A program made the translations under genes and the position numbers. Below the pieces are notes generated by a model. That model worked only from the letters and a program-made list of their open reading frames with translations, had not been told where the DNA came from and searched no databases. This document shows positions 35,015 to 45,794 of a stretch of 64,000 bases of DNA, in pieces. The stretch is taken from positions 186,001 to 250,000 of the forward strand of contig SWDT01000026.1 of NCBI GenBank assembly GCA_009193035.1, in the 5' to 3' direction. How positions within the stretch are numbered: the stretch's first letter is position 1; each line of letters starts with the position of its first letter. This DNA comes from Halicephalobus mephisto. Lineage: Eukaryota > Nematoda > Chromadorea > Rhabditida > Panagrolaimidae.

Positions 35015-38000
35015 ACGTACCTATCCGATGTCTGGACACCTTGTCGTGGTGGATGGGCTTTGATCCATACGGGGAGGCAGAATACGACAAAAGGCTACGA
35101 CCACCGCATCGCCAAGCCGGAGTCCTGCTGATCCGCCAATGGAAGGACCAAGATCCAGACAACAATCCACCTGATGGGAGCTGCGGAGCAAAACAAAGGG
35201 TGGCGTCTTGTCGGGCCCAGCAAGCCAACTAGACGTAAATTCTATTAGCTAGACCAACGAAAGCATGGGCCTCAGTACCCCGCACGCAGAAGGACCCCGT
35301 GACGGCAACCACGGAACCACCCCGATGCGAGAGGCTGCTAAAATCCCGGGAAAAACGGTTGCCACGGAATCAAGCCCAGATCAACGTATGCACCCTGAAC
35401 GCTCAAACCCTATCTTCTGAAGCCCGACTAGGCCAACTGATGGAGGAGCTCAAGCTGTTCAAGTGCGATGTCCTCGGCATTTCGGAAACCAAACGGCAGA
35501 AGGATGAACGCTTCGTATGGAAGGAAACTGGTCATGAAGTTGTGCTCGGCAGAAAGGTTGACGGAAAGAACATCGGAGGAGTCGGATTCGTAATTGCAAA
35601 ACATCTGCGAAAACGAATAGAAGAAGTCAAAAGTTCACTCCCCAAGACTGGCAACTCTGAAGCTGAAGCTAAACAGAAGCAGAGGCTGACAATCATTCAA
35701 GTCTACGCCCCAACGACTGACTATGATGACGAAGATGTGGAGACCTCTTACGATGAACTGGAAACCCTGGTAGATGACGCAAGAGGAACAAAGATCGTGA
35801 TCGGGGATCTCAACGCCAGAGTCGGAAGCCGAGAAAACGGTGAGTCTTTTTGTTGGTCCACACGCCTACAGCGGAAGAAATGAAGCTGGACAGCGTTAGC
35901 AGCTTTTTGTGAAAACAAGAAGTTGTACGTGGGCACTCCTACTTCCAAAAAAAGGGGAAGCAAAAGATGGACCTGGATATCCCCAAATTCCACCACGAAG
36001 GCAGAGATCGACTATATTCTCTGCTCAAACCGGCGTATGCTTCTTGATGTTGGAGTGGTTACCCCCATGAAGACATTGAGTGACCATCGACTACTACGCG
36101 CCAAGATCACGATCGGAGACCGACTGCTAAAGATGTCAAGGAAACCTGACTCGCTTTGGAAGATCAACAATGAGGCTTACAAGACGCAGATCGCATTCAG
36201 GAACTGGAAGTATGACGAGGATCCAACCGAGGATTACAACCTATTCATGAAGCAACTCAGAGATTGCAAGCGTGAAGCTCAAGCAGCCTCAGGGAATCAT
36301 CAACAACTACGGATGAGTAGCGAGACCAGGAAGCTTCTGAAGGAATACTCCCAAATGAAGCGGGATCCACAAAGAGCTGTAGAACGCTGCGTACTTGGAA
36401 AGGTTTGCCGGATGAAACTGAAGGAAGACCTGGAGAAGTACCGGTGCCAAAGGCTAAGGGATGCTGCTGAAACAAGACGTAGTGTGAAGCAAGCCCAACG
36501 AGATCTCTCCCAGAAGCAAGCAATGATGACAAGGCTCAAGAAGTCAGACGGAACTATCCTGACGACAAACTGGTCCATCGAGCATGCAGTGAAGGAGTTT
36601 TACACTGATCTGTTCTCTTCAAAGCAGTTGGTGAAGGCTCCGGATCTATGGGACGAGAAAGTGGATGACATACTCCCAAGTGAAGTCGAGAAGGCGATCC
36701 AGCAAGCGAAGAGCGGCAAAGCCCCCGGACCTGACGGTATTACTATTGAGGATCTGAAGCTAGCCGGTTCTATCTTAACGACTGTGTTAGCCAAGAAATT
36801 CAATGTGTATCTAAGGAATGGAATCCCTACTCAATGGAAGAAGTCGAGAACGGTTCTCATTCACAAGAAGGGTGATCGCGAGTTGTTGAAGAACTACCGC
36901 CCGATCTGCCTCCTGTCTCAGGTCTACAAGGTGTTCACCAGAATACTTCTGAACAGAATGGAGCTCACCCTCAATGCAGAGCAGCCTATGGAACAAGCCG
37001 GATTCCGGAGTGGTTTCTCTACTATGGACCACATCCATGTCGTCAATCAACTCATCGAGAAGTGCCACGAATTCCAGATGCCCCTAACTCTGGTTTTCGT
37101 CGACTACGAGAAGGCTTTCGACACAGTAGAATCTAACGCTGTCCTGCATGCTCTGAAGAACCAAGGAATACCTCCAGGATACATCCGGACGCTGAAGGAC
37201 ATCTACGACGGTTGTAGCACTTCAATCAAGCTGTTCGACAACGAAATTGAAGTGCCGATAAGAAGAGGAGTAAGGCAGGGAGATACTATCAGCCCGAAAC
37301 TCTTCACAGCCGTCATGGAAGAAATATTCCGAAGTCTAAAATGGGAAGATCGAGGACTCAACATCTATGGACAGAAGCTGAGCCATCTCCGTTTCGCCGA
37401 CGACATCGTTCTAATATCCGATAATCTAGAAGACGCTGCAAGCATGATCACCGAGCTTAAGGCCGTCAGCGAGAGAGTCGGACTGAAGATGAACATGGAC
37501 AAGACCAAGATGATGAGGAACAAGTACGTTACCAGCGATGCCTTGACTTGCGAAGACTCGACGATCGAGGAAGTCCAAGAATACGTCTACTTAGGGCAGC
37601 TCATCAGAATGGATGGATCCATTGAAGGCGAAATCGGAAGAAGAAGGAAGGCTGCGTGGCTCAGCTACAAGCACATGAAGGAAGCTTTGAAGAGCACGGA
37701 CGATCTCCAGACTAAGCGAAACCTCTATCGAACCAACTCTTGCCAGCCTTGTTATATGCAAGTGAAACGTGGGCAACCACGAAGACGACCATTTCGAAAA
37801 TAGAGGTGACGCAGAGGGCAATAGAAAGAAGGATTCTGAAGCTGTCACGATGGGAAAAAGTCAGTAATGAAGACCTCAGGCAGCGGATCGACGTGCACGG
37901 TGCAGGATTTATGATCGAAAACTTACGTCATAGATGGGCTGGCCACATTGCGAGGATGAAGGATCAACGATGGACGCGACTTGTGACGGACTGGATGACC

Positions 38001-38325
38001 GTCTACAAGATATGGGAAGCTCTAGGCTTTAAAAGAGGTCGAGGAGCCCCAGAATGCGCTGGACGGATCCGATGAAGAAGATAACAGATGAACACAACAC
38101 GAAAATATCGCGCGCGAAAACAGCTTGGCCACGTCTAGCCCAGGATCGCGCACGATGGAAGACGTTGGCACCTGCAAGCAGTACCCAAGCTGCCCTTATA
38201 TAGTGAGGGAGAGAAAGGACCAAAAAGCCCCCACGTACAGTTAAAATATACGTGGTAATAGTGCTTAGTGCTTGGCAATCTTGCTTTGATATACAGGTGG
38301 AATAAAGGAATAAAGGAATATTTAT
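35015..38325 (+). mobile_element. RTE-clade non-LTR retrotransposon, broken
   Basis: Encodes an apurinic-type endonuclease domain (NVCTLNAQTL, GISETKRQ, IVIGDLNARVG at 35378-35835) and a reverse transcriptase in 35923-37803 (GKAPGPDGI, LVFVDYEKAFDTV, RFADDIVLIS), followed in another frame by the C-terminal region (37740-38075). The GC content is far above the surroundings. Defects: at least one stop and frame changes between about 35838 and 35915, another near 37740 and one near 38045, so it cannot make one intact product. The 3' end near 38300 has short GGAATAAA repeats, typical of RTE tails. The 5' limit is uncertain and no clear target duplication is seen. Confidence 0.9.
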
Positions 38326-38379
38326 TATAAAATTCTCGATTCAAATTCCTGGGATCTTCTAAGAGAAGAATTTCGACTT

Positions 38380-38960
38380 TGTAGTATGGGTCTTCGGAAC
38401 TGCGTAGAATGTAAAATATTCAATGACAGTTACACTGCTCTGGGGCTTGGCGGAGGATTGAGGTTCCTACCTGTTGGATTGCGCACAATCTATTTGAATA
38501 TAAGCCACACAACATTGGTCCCGAAGGGAAATATCCTGAGGACCAACGAAAGACGTACGATTGCGGGTCGGTGATTTGTTTAAGATTGCGCAATATTTTT
38601 GATAGAGTTGTGATATATCACGTGCCTTGGCCCCATAAAGTTGTTTCTACATATTTCTCGTCTACATGAGGATCAGGAACTACTAACCACGATCTAACAC
38701 TACCATAGGCAGTTTGTCAAAAAAGTTTATTCTACATTATCAAGAGAATAGAAAGGAGATGTGTTCTTAGGGTTGTCAACCCGAGTCGACTGAGCTCCAC
38801 AGACAATCCAAATAGGTTCAATAAAACAATCTGATTTTTTCTCTCTGTGGGGATCAGTTTTCTTAGCCTTATATTGCGATCTGGACGTGTCGGTTAATAT
38901 GATGGAAACTCCCTGAGGGAATTGTATGATAGTTGGATTTCACGTGTATTATTTATATCG
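38380..38960 (-). mobile_element. LTR-like repeat split by a second element
   Basis: In reverse orientation it matches 11265-11600, including CCCTCAGGGAGT, AGATCGCAA-ATAAGGC and GGAGGATTGAGGTTCC (plus-strand form). Its left part (38380-38471) and right part (38700-38960) are separated by the solo LTR at 38472-38699, whose CTACC target duplication comes from this repeat. The left limit beside the LINE tail is uncertain. Confidence 0.75.
38472..38699 (+). mobile_element. Solo LTR, 228 bp, with CTACC target duplication
   Basis: Begins TGTTGGATTGCGC and ends CGATCTAACA (TG...CA with inverted ends), flanked by CTACC at 38467-38471 and 38700-38704. It is related, in opposite orientation, to 57558-57787. 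A CATAAAGTTGTTTC stretch near the 3' end corresponds to AATAAAGTTGTTCC in the other copy, a likely poly(A) signal, which favours an LTR over a MITE. Confidence 0.85.
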
Positions 38961-39080
38961 CAATTGATCCAAATTTTTGGTGGAGGTTTTAAAGGAAGTA
39001 AATAGTGTTTATTTCCCTGTGTAAGTTATTTCGAATGATTTAACCTTGTCATTCATATTTACTGTCCGAATAAATCCCTA

Positions 39081-39198
39081 TTTCAACCGAACATCGAACT
39101 AGAAGCCATAATCAATTTCGAAAGCGACAAGGTCACTGGAGAATCCATCACAGTCAAGGGCAAGATTAATAACACTTAAAAACCGGTAGACTTTCAAA
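39081..39198 (+). pseudogene. Short coding-like fragment with an internal stop
   Basis: Thirty-two open codons (NIELEAIINFESDKVTGES then ITVKGKI) run into a TAA at 39177, followed by a GTAAGT donor in the same frame. The ITVKGKI segment is faintly like a galectin strand, but this is weak. It may be an exon of a dead gene. Confidence 0.25.
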
Positions 39199-39849
39199 GT
39201 AAGTTTATTTTTAAAAAAATACAATAATTATGATAAATCTGGGTCAAGTGAATTTTCAACAAGATTTTTCATGTTCATCAATCGATAGAATTCTTGACCC
39301 CGGAATTACCGGATTGTATTTGATGTCGAAGGAAGTTCTACAGTAAAGTAAATATTATTCCGGTATCTTGTGAGCTGTATGGGAAAAACTTTTAAATTCC
39401 GATATCAAACTAAAAAGTATCAACAATATCTGATACGTATTTTCAAAACATGATAGAACTTTTCGAACTGCACTTTATTAACTCGATGATTATCAAAAAT
39501 CTTCCACATGGATTTCTGAAATCTGATAAAACGTTTTAGAATATTCTCTATTGACATCAGAAGGATTAGCAATCTGGGTTATAAATTTTCTGAAACTTAA
39601 CAATAGTATCCTTCATTAATCCCAAAAACCCCCTGTCCAGATCCCCAATGTCCTTCATTGACTCCCATCCCTCCTCTCATATCCAGTCAAAAGATATAAT
39701 GTAAAACTTAAAATTTACCCGCAAATGAATTATTTGTATTGTCTGCGTGTCATTTTTTCATGTTGATGACTCATCGGAACAAGTGTCCCCTTCGCACTGA
39801 CCATTTTCCGTTCTTCGATCGATTGTGTTTCATAATTTCGTTTTATAGA
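39199..39849. other. Spacer, nothing recognised
   Basis: AT-rich sequence with no supported frame. It ends in a TTTTATAG acceptor one base before the small ORF at 39850. Confidence 0.5.
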
Positions 39850-39975
39850 ATGTCCAACACCGACGAAGATTCGATATCCGTTGCCACAAAGGATTCCCAG
39901 AAGGCTTCGACTTTCCATGACATGTTCCTGGCATGTGGAGAATGTTTGGCCGCTATTTTCCAATGTTGTTCGTAA
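39850..39975 (+). CDS. Small cysteine-ended protein, 41 aa
   Basis: The ATG follows the acceptor TTTTATAG by one base, the usual place for spliced-leader trans-splicing. The product has an acidic, Ser/Thr/Lys-rich first half (MSNTDEDSISVATKDS) and a hydrophobic, Cys-rich second half (FHDMFLACGECLAAIFQCCS). The clustered terminal Cys could be lipid-modified and tether it to a membrane. I do not know the family. The open frame continues upstream of the acceptor to 39739, but that part is probably untranslated. Composition is less AT-rich than the flanks. AATAAA lies about 140 bp downstream. Confidence 0.45.
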   Translation: MSNTDEDSISVATKDSQKASTFHDMFLACGECLAAIFQCCS

Positions 39976-40524
39976 AGGATTTTGTCGATGTAATAGAAAA
40001 GGAAAACCTGATTTGGGAAAGTTACGAAAGAAGTTAATTTTTGATGATTTTTCGTAAAATATGTAATTGGTTGTATTTTATTGTTTAATTCAATTGCCTA
40101 AGTTTGTTATGAGGAAATAAACCATTAATAAACTTTCGTTCTGAGACACAATCGAAAGAAGATAAAAAATGGCTTGAAAAGAGAGCTTGGAAGAGAAGGA
40201 CAATGATGAATCTGATTATAAAAAGGAAATCTAAATAGCTTCTGCACAGAACTGACTCTAGTCTTCTGTTAGCAAAAAAACACCTAAGGACTTCAATCAA
40301 CAAACTTATGACGAAACACGTTCTCCTAATAATAATCGAATTTGTTTCCAAGTCGAAATTCAACATTAATAAGCGCTAATAAAAAGCTATCATTATCACG
40401 AATAGCCATTCTGTAAGTAAATACGGTATTTATTGCTGTCCACTGTCTAAATTTTGCACATACTTGCATAGTTTGTCAACTGTAGAAGTAACAGTCGATT
40501 CCGTTATGCATATCTTTGTGGGTA

Positions 40525-40682
40525 CAGCAGAACTTGGATATAAGATACCTCCTGGGATCAGTCAAAGCATATGTTATAGGGAGGTGAATTTGAAGGCAGA
40601 CTAACCAAACTCATGTACTCACACCGTATGCTATAACAAGAGATATGCTATAGCAGAGGTATATTATATCCAAGTTCTACTG
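40525..40682. mobile_element. MITE, 158 bp, TA target site, pogo/Tigger-like ends
   Basis: Starts CAGCAGAACTTGGATATAA and ends TTATATCCAAGTTCTACTG, near-perfect inverted ends, flanked by TA. A second copy begins at about 63929 at the window's right edge. The interior also has partial internal symmetry (TATGCTATAACA / ATGTTATAG). Confidence 0.85.
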
Positions 40683-40812
40683 TATTAATGTTCTTATCAT
40701 GACGATTGCTGTGTTAACTCATACTATGGGATTATAAGAAGCAAGAGATGGAGGAAATAAACTGCGGAGATAACTTCGTGACGAGATGCGGTTTAATTCA
40801 TCATCATATCTA

Positions 40813-41064
40813 CTAATATTCATTCTTTTCATACTTTATTAGATATTTTTTATTAAACATTTGGAAAGCATTGGCATGAATGACATTTGATCCAAGACTT
40901 GCAATTTTCCAAATTACATCCTTCCATGAGTCAGTTAATCTTTGATTTTTGGCATTCAACTGCATTATCATATTTACAACAGTTAAGATTTTATCCTGTT
41001 CTGATTTCAGAACTGCGTTTATGGCATAGTATATTGACTTTTGAATAACAAAGTGGAAGATAAT
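40813..41064 (-). CDS. Unrecognised open frame without start codon
   Basis: Eighty-three open codons to a TAG, with evenly mixed residues (SEQDKILTVVNMIMQLNAKN; DSWKDVIWKIASLG) rather than repeat-derived ones. No clear acceptor precedes it. A second minus-strand frame at 41663-41500, after a TTTTACAG acceptor, ends its own stop (SIDREIILAVEIEEEIKKL). They may be remnants of one degenerate gene. Confidence 0.3.
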   Translation of the reverse strand: MIFHFVIQKSIYYAINAVLKSEQDKILTVVNMIMQLNAKNQRLTDSWKDVIWKIASLGSNVIHANAFQMFNKKYLIKYEKNEY

Positions 41065-41499
41065 TCAATTTGCACCGCCAATAGGGACTATATTTATATT
41101 AAATGAAGTAAAAAAATGAATGATACATTGTAAAACTGAATATTATCTTTGAAAAACCATAGCTGTACTAATGGCAATAATTAGTGGAGGTATTCTAGGC
41201 ATAAATTTAACCTTACATTTCAACATTGGGGGCAAAGGTAAAATAATAATTCTATGTTATTAACTTTTTTATGAATACAGTTCTTTGCTCTCCAATGGAT
41301 ACAAATCATGTTAGTAATAAAGAATATCATCATTAATGAGTTGTCTTCAGCACAAATTAGATGCAATAGTTGTTTTAAAGTTTACATACGCATCTTAAAT
41401 CACATGTTATCTACATTTACCTTTATCACTATTTTGTTTATGAAATACTTTGTTTCTTTCTTCTCTGTTCACATTTTCTTATTTCCATTTCTGTTCTCA

Positions 41500-41663
41500 T
41501 TATGTGTTTAATAATCCTGGTCTATCTGGTCTATTCAACAACTGAATCAATTTCTTAATTTCTTCTTCGATCTCAACTGCTAAAATAATTTCTCGGTCTA
41601 TACTCCGGATACTCGTAAAATTATTCCTTTGCCTTTCAAGAACTACTATCGTCACAAATTTCT
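41500..41663 (-). CDS. Possible terminal exon, unrecognised
   Basis: From the acceptor TTTTACAG the frame is open for 53 codons to a TAA (KFVTIVVLERQRNNF, then an acidic/basic helix-like stretch EIEEEIKKLIQLLNRPDRPG). No upstream exon could be joined with confidence and no family is recognised. Confidence 0.3.
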
Positions 41664-42006
41664 CTGTAAAATTAAATCTGATTCATTTTAGAAATATCTG
41701 ATTATTAATGAAAATGTCTATTGGGCCATTTTTGTGACTTTGTTTTTGTCGATTAAATAAAATGAGGAATATCTTTGCGCTATTATATATTAATCCAAAT
41801 AAATCACAAGAATCAATATTAATAGATTTTAGACGAATAATGATTTATTCAATATTGTACATGCCAAAGATGTAAGATAATTTTAACGGCTCCCAAAAAC
41901 ACGTCCACATTATCCATATTACATTTAGTTTTTTTAACAACACAAAATTAAAACGACAATTTTGATATTAATAAATAACTATCCAATGAAAACCAATTTT
42001 TTAATA

Positions 42007-43288
42007 TCATTGATTATGAGGAAAACCATTCCTTGGAGTGTTTTTTGAGACAGGTATTATTTTTATTTCCTTCAAAGAAGGAATATTTTGATTGCTGTTG
42101 TTTTTATACGATAGTCTCCCGAAGTACTTATCCTTGAATTCTTTGTTAAAACAAAGAAAAATCAGCGAATTAGCTACACAGTGGAGAATCAAAAATATGG
42201 AGATAGATGTGAACCAAGCAAGTTGGCCGGGTGGAATGAAAACCGGAAAGATCCGGAAGGCTATCCATGCAACTGTAAAATACAATACTTAATGTTCATT
42301 TGATAACTCAGTAACCTTACATAAGGCAAAGATGGAACAGAAGGCAAACTGCACAGCATATCGTATCTCTTTAGTTTTTCTGGATACAAGTTCTTTTTTT
42401 ACGAGTTTGGACGCCCGCAAGTTATTTTTCCGAACGTAAATAAAAATCTGAAAAGTATGAGTAATTACAAGTCCATTAATCAAGCTTTACAATGACGTAG
42501 AAAAAAATAGAAATGAAAGAACTGGAACTGTTGACTGGAAGATCGATGTAAGTGTTGACATAATTAAACTCTGTCTCGAAATAAATGTAACTATATACAC
42601 CGTAATACACATATGCTCTGAAATAATTACTGGAAACGTAAAATATAACTACTAAACCTACATGCAACAAGGGATCACATAATCCGAAAAGATAGCTAAG
42701 ACGAATCCAGATAGCAGAGTTACTATCCCATAAATTATTGTTTTCTTTCTATTGAAAACATGAGTGTACAGAGGGAAAATAATCATAATGAATCTGTTCA
42801 AAGCAACCACTGGCTGGATAAACATATCAGCGTACCAGGCTCCAAGGAAGATCTAGGAGAAGAACTTAGTTCCGAATGATTGCGGTCCTTTTTCGAAATA
42901 GTCTTTCTGTAATTCGTTCTTTATTTAATTGGCATAAGTACCCAAAACTCAGTAAGCATTCCAGATTTAAGCCTGAAATTGAAAATTCTGGAAACTCATG
43001 TTAAAGTAATTTTGTAGTAACTTCTACTTCTACTTCCTATAATGGTGTAGTCAATTTTAACTACAGTACCTGCATTATGCTTGTGGGACCTAAATACGCA
43101 AAAGATACAAATAATTGGACCGTGTTCCCAAGGATATTACAAAGAGCCAGAATGTAAACACTGTTGTAGGTAGGATTCAGGAATCCATTTTTGTATAATA
43201 TGTACATTACACTGATATTCAGCACAAATCCCGAGAAAGCAGATAGCGTGATCAACCCCCCGCAGAGAATTGAGACAATTGACATCAT
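42007..43288 (-). CDS. Nematode seven-transmembrane chemoreceptor-like GPCR (serpentine receptor, Srx-like)
   Basis: Exons (minus): 43288-43070, 42852-42662, 42617-42491, 42447-42321, 42272-42007; introns 3 and 4 positions are only 44 and 43 nt, and all phases agree (about 309 aa). Visible: seven hydrophobic segments, TM1 from LITLSAFSGFVLNISVMYIL, a DMFIQPVVALNRF motif at the end of TM3 (the LNRF takes the place of DRY), IPCC before an extracellular loop with FETEFNYV, a basic third cytoplasmic loop (RKTKEIRYAVQF), and NSLIFLCFNKEFKD at TM7, typical of the srx/srsx type. Apparently intact. It would act in the plasma membrane, probably of sensory neurons (from the family). Reading straight through the short third intron gives a false stop, so the gene could be mistaken for broken. 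Confidence 0.88.
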
Positions 43289-43793
43289 TTTCAAGGAATT
43301 CTGAAAAATTAAAAACTTTGATTAATCTATAAGGACGCATAAGATCAGAAAAAAATACAATTAAAGGATGAACGCCGGAAATAACTAAAGGGTTTTGGAC
43401 AGGAATTAAAAAACGCTTGGAATATTTCATTTATAATTGATTTGGAATAATCCTAATAGTAAAATTAATTCGTGTATATAAAATGCACAAAGACAAGGCG
43501 GGGAAAATAGCGGATGAAATTCAATAAATACAGTAGTTGTTTGCAATATTCTCTTTATTTAATAAAAAGTATATGTCGATTAAGGGAAGTGTGAAATAAT
43601 ATTATGAGCCAAAAATGAACCATTTTTCCTGGCGAACTTGGACATATAATTATAGTGGTTAGTTTTGTGATATATATTGTTCAATTATTGATAGCTAAAT
43701 GAAAATCTGCCATTTAAAACAACTTTTTTTAAATAAAAAATATAGAATTATGATTACAATAAATAATTTGAACTCTACGATTATTGAAATAAT
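43289..43793. other. Spacer, nothing recognised
   Basis: AT-rich; presumably the receptor's promoter. No coding or structural signal seen. Confidence 0.5.
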
Positions 43794-44005
43794 CGTCGCA
43801 ACATTAAGCGTAGCGAGAAAGGAGCGATCGTTCAGGAGAAACGATTCTGCTTCCAGGAATGGAATTGGAAAAGGTCGCTCTCGTAGCTTAAGAGGAAAAG
43901 CACTTGCCCGGATAGCAAGACGATGCGGGTTCGATGCCTGCCGAGAGACGTTTTTCCTTCCATATTAGTTTCGGACTAGATGAGGCCAGATCTAGTTTTC
44001 CGACA
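43794..44005 (+). mobile_element. Short TG...CA-type element carrying a tRNA-like gene, ATAAT target duplication
   Basis: 212 bp, about 90% like 61538-61736. Ends CGTCGCAACA (first base changed from T) and TTTTCCGACA; flanked by ATAAT at 43789-43793 and 44006-44010. The inner part holds a complete tRNA-like cloverleaf followed by T5. No coding capacity. Five-base target duplications and TG...CA ends suggest LTR- or MITE-like mobilisation rather than an ordinary SINE with an A-rich tail. Confidence 0.85.
43877..43948 (+). pseudogene. tRNA-like cloverleaf inside the mobile element
   Basis: 72 nt that fold canonically: acceptor GCTCTCG/CGAGAGA (6 of 7 pairs), D arm GCTT/AAGC with GG in the loop, anticodon stem CTTGC/GCAAG with loop CCGGATA, 5-nt variable region, T arm GCGGG/CCTGC with loop TTCGATG. 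The B box GGTTCGATGCC is nearly consensus, and TTTTT follows at 43951. Position 33 is C instead of U, and a GGA (Ser) anticodon with a short variable arm is not a real tRNA-Ser, so I treat it as tRNA-derived. Confidence 0.8.
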
Positions 44006-44010
44006 ATAAT

Positions 44011-44990
44011 GTCATGGACTTTTACGTAGTCCACGCAGTTCTATTATAGCTACACGAGGAGTAGTCCTATTTGTTCCAGTATACCAAGATTATAGTTCAA
44101 TACAGATATCCTAAACTTCGAGGAACAATAGATTGATATATGGAATAAGCACAATAATAATACAGGAGAAACCTAAGCAATAATAATAATCTTTGTCACG
44201 TGATGATGAGGGGATTTCGCGACTTCCTTAAATACTGGGTGTCTGAGTCTCACCATCAAGAACAAACAAACTTATGAACTTTGGGAATCTTGCGTTCCAA
44301 GGCAGGTAATAAGAATTCTTTCCCAAGACGAAATTTCGAAAATTCCCCAATATCATTTGCGTGTAAACGTAAAAAATTTAAATTTCGTATTTTAACATAA
44401 TTAATAGAAAAGTTTTAGAAATTAAACGTTAACTTTGGACATTGGGTTTCAAGCTACAAGAAAAATTCAAATTTGAATTCTCTGTAATTTAGTAAATACG
44501 GAGTAGATTTATGTAATTTCTTTCTCGTTAGATTTGGCTAAGATAATCATTTTGTTTTATGTCGAAAATTAATAACTATGAAATGGTTTTCATTGGAAAA
44601 TCTGATATCTAACGACTTTATAAAATAAACTAACTTATGCTTGAATATTACTTCCTCCTGACAAAAGAAAAAAATTTATTAAATTTAATAAACTTAATGC
44701 ACTTATCACAAATTATTGCATAAAAGTAAATTTATTTAATAAGATGGCAAATTTATAATATAATTTTTGAATGTTCGACATCTATGGAACTATGACAACT
44801 AAAAGAACATTCAGCATTAAAAACTTCTATAGCAAAATAAATCACAGTGAACAAAGTTGTTGAGGACATTTTGAGTTCTTAACACATATTTGATGATTAA
44901 TTCTGTTAAATTTTATCAAGATGATGTTCATAGAAGTTACCTCGTTGTCAATTATTCCTTAATAGACAATATTTTTCATTTTGTTCGATT
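44011..44990. other. Spacer, nothing recognised
   Basis: AT-rich with no supported frames, splice pairs or repeats that I can define. Confidence 0.5.
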
Positions 44991-45267
44991 ATATCTGGTT
45001 TCCTAATTTACAGTTTCTATTGTGATGTTCAGATAAGAGCAAAACAAAGTTGTAAGTAGAAAAGTGTCTGTTTACAAATCTAATCCAATTTGAGCCGATG
45101 TTAGTTTCTATAATGTATTCGTAGCCATGAAAATGTTTCTTTAATAGGAACTTGCTTGAATAGAAACACAACAAATCATCCTTGTCACCAATAATCGTTC
45201 CGTAAATGATTATGTTTTCAACTTTATTTCCGGTTAAAATTTTACATGTAATTACATAGTTCATCAA
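44989..45267 (-). CDS. Possible small secreted protein, unrecognised
   Basis: A frame of about 90 codons to a TAA. Just upstream the same frame encodes a hydrophobic leader (ILTLLLFISLMNYVITC) but lacks an in-frame ATG before a TGA; ATG 45264 falls inside that leader. The body (GTIIGDKDDLLCFYSSKF) is faintly like a transthyretin-like domain. Codons are AT-rich. It may be a decayed secreted-protein gene or chance. Confidence 0.3.
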   Translation of the reverse strand: MMNYVITCKILTGNKVENIIIYGTIIGDKDDLLCFYSSKFLLKKHFHGYEYIIETNIGSNWIRFVNRHFSTYNFVLLLSEHHNRNCKLGNQI

Positions 45268-45794
45268 TGAGATAAATAATAAAAGGGTTAAAATACATGT
45301 TTTTCATGCGAATAAATGTTTTTGAAGACTCGTTATCTGAGTGATCAAATACGACTGGAAATCTAGAAGATATCTATGTTGAAGAGAAGCCCGAAATTGT
45401 TTTCATATATGCATATTCATATTCAGATAGCGTATGAACTACCAAGGTTTGAATTTTCAAAGTAGTTTTTAGAATAAGATTCTGAATTTTAGCTATCTGA
45501 AGCTACGAGGTTTTTGATCTCACTTTAAAATCACTATGGAATGTGAAATTTCTTATTTTACTGAACTACGAATATATGAAAAAAAGTTTAAACTTTGCTT
45601 CAATGTGCTTGTCCTTTATTATCTTAATCTTCAATTTTCTGGAAAAAACACATTATAAATTGTTGATCATAACTATTTTGACTTTTATTATACAGTTTCA
45701 AATTTGGAAAAAACTATCATTATATCTATGAATTCTGAATGACTCAGAATTTCTGTTTAATTGACATCAATAAAAACATACCTTATGGAAAAAA

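Noticed and set aside
34920..35228. 102-codon minus-strand frame
   Set aside because: It reads through the LINE 5' end in antisense and includes the striatin intron.
39081..39198. Missing upstream exon of the striatin gene
   Set aside because: It is on the opposite strand and bears no WD40 likeness.
42476..42670. An apparent stop and frameshift in the chemoreceptor
   Set aside because: A 44-nt intron (42618-42661, GT...TTTCAG) explains it and restores phase.
43877..43948. A functional tRNA-Ser(GGA) gene
   Set aside because: C at position 33, short variable arm and location inside a repeated mobile element argue for a tRNA-derived sequence.
43699..43968. An 89-codon frame
   Set aside because: It runs across the tRNA-like mobile element and its flank; a chance frame.
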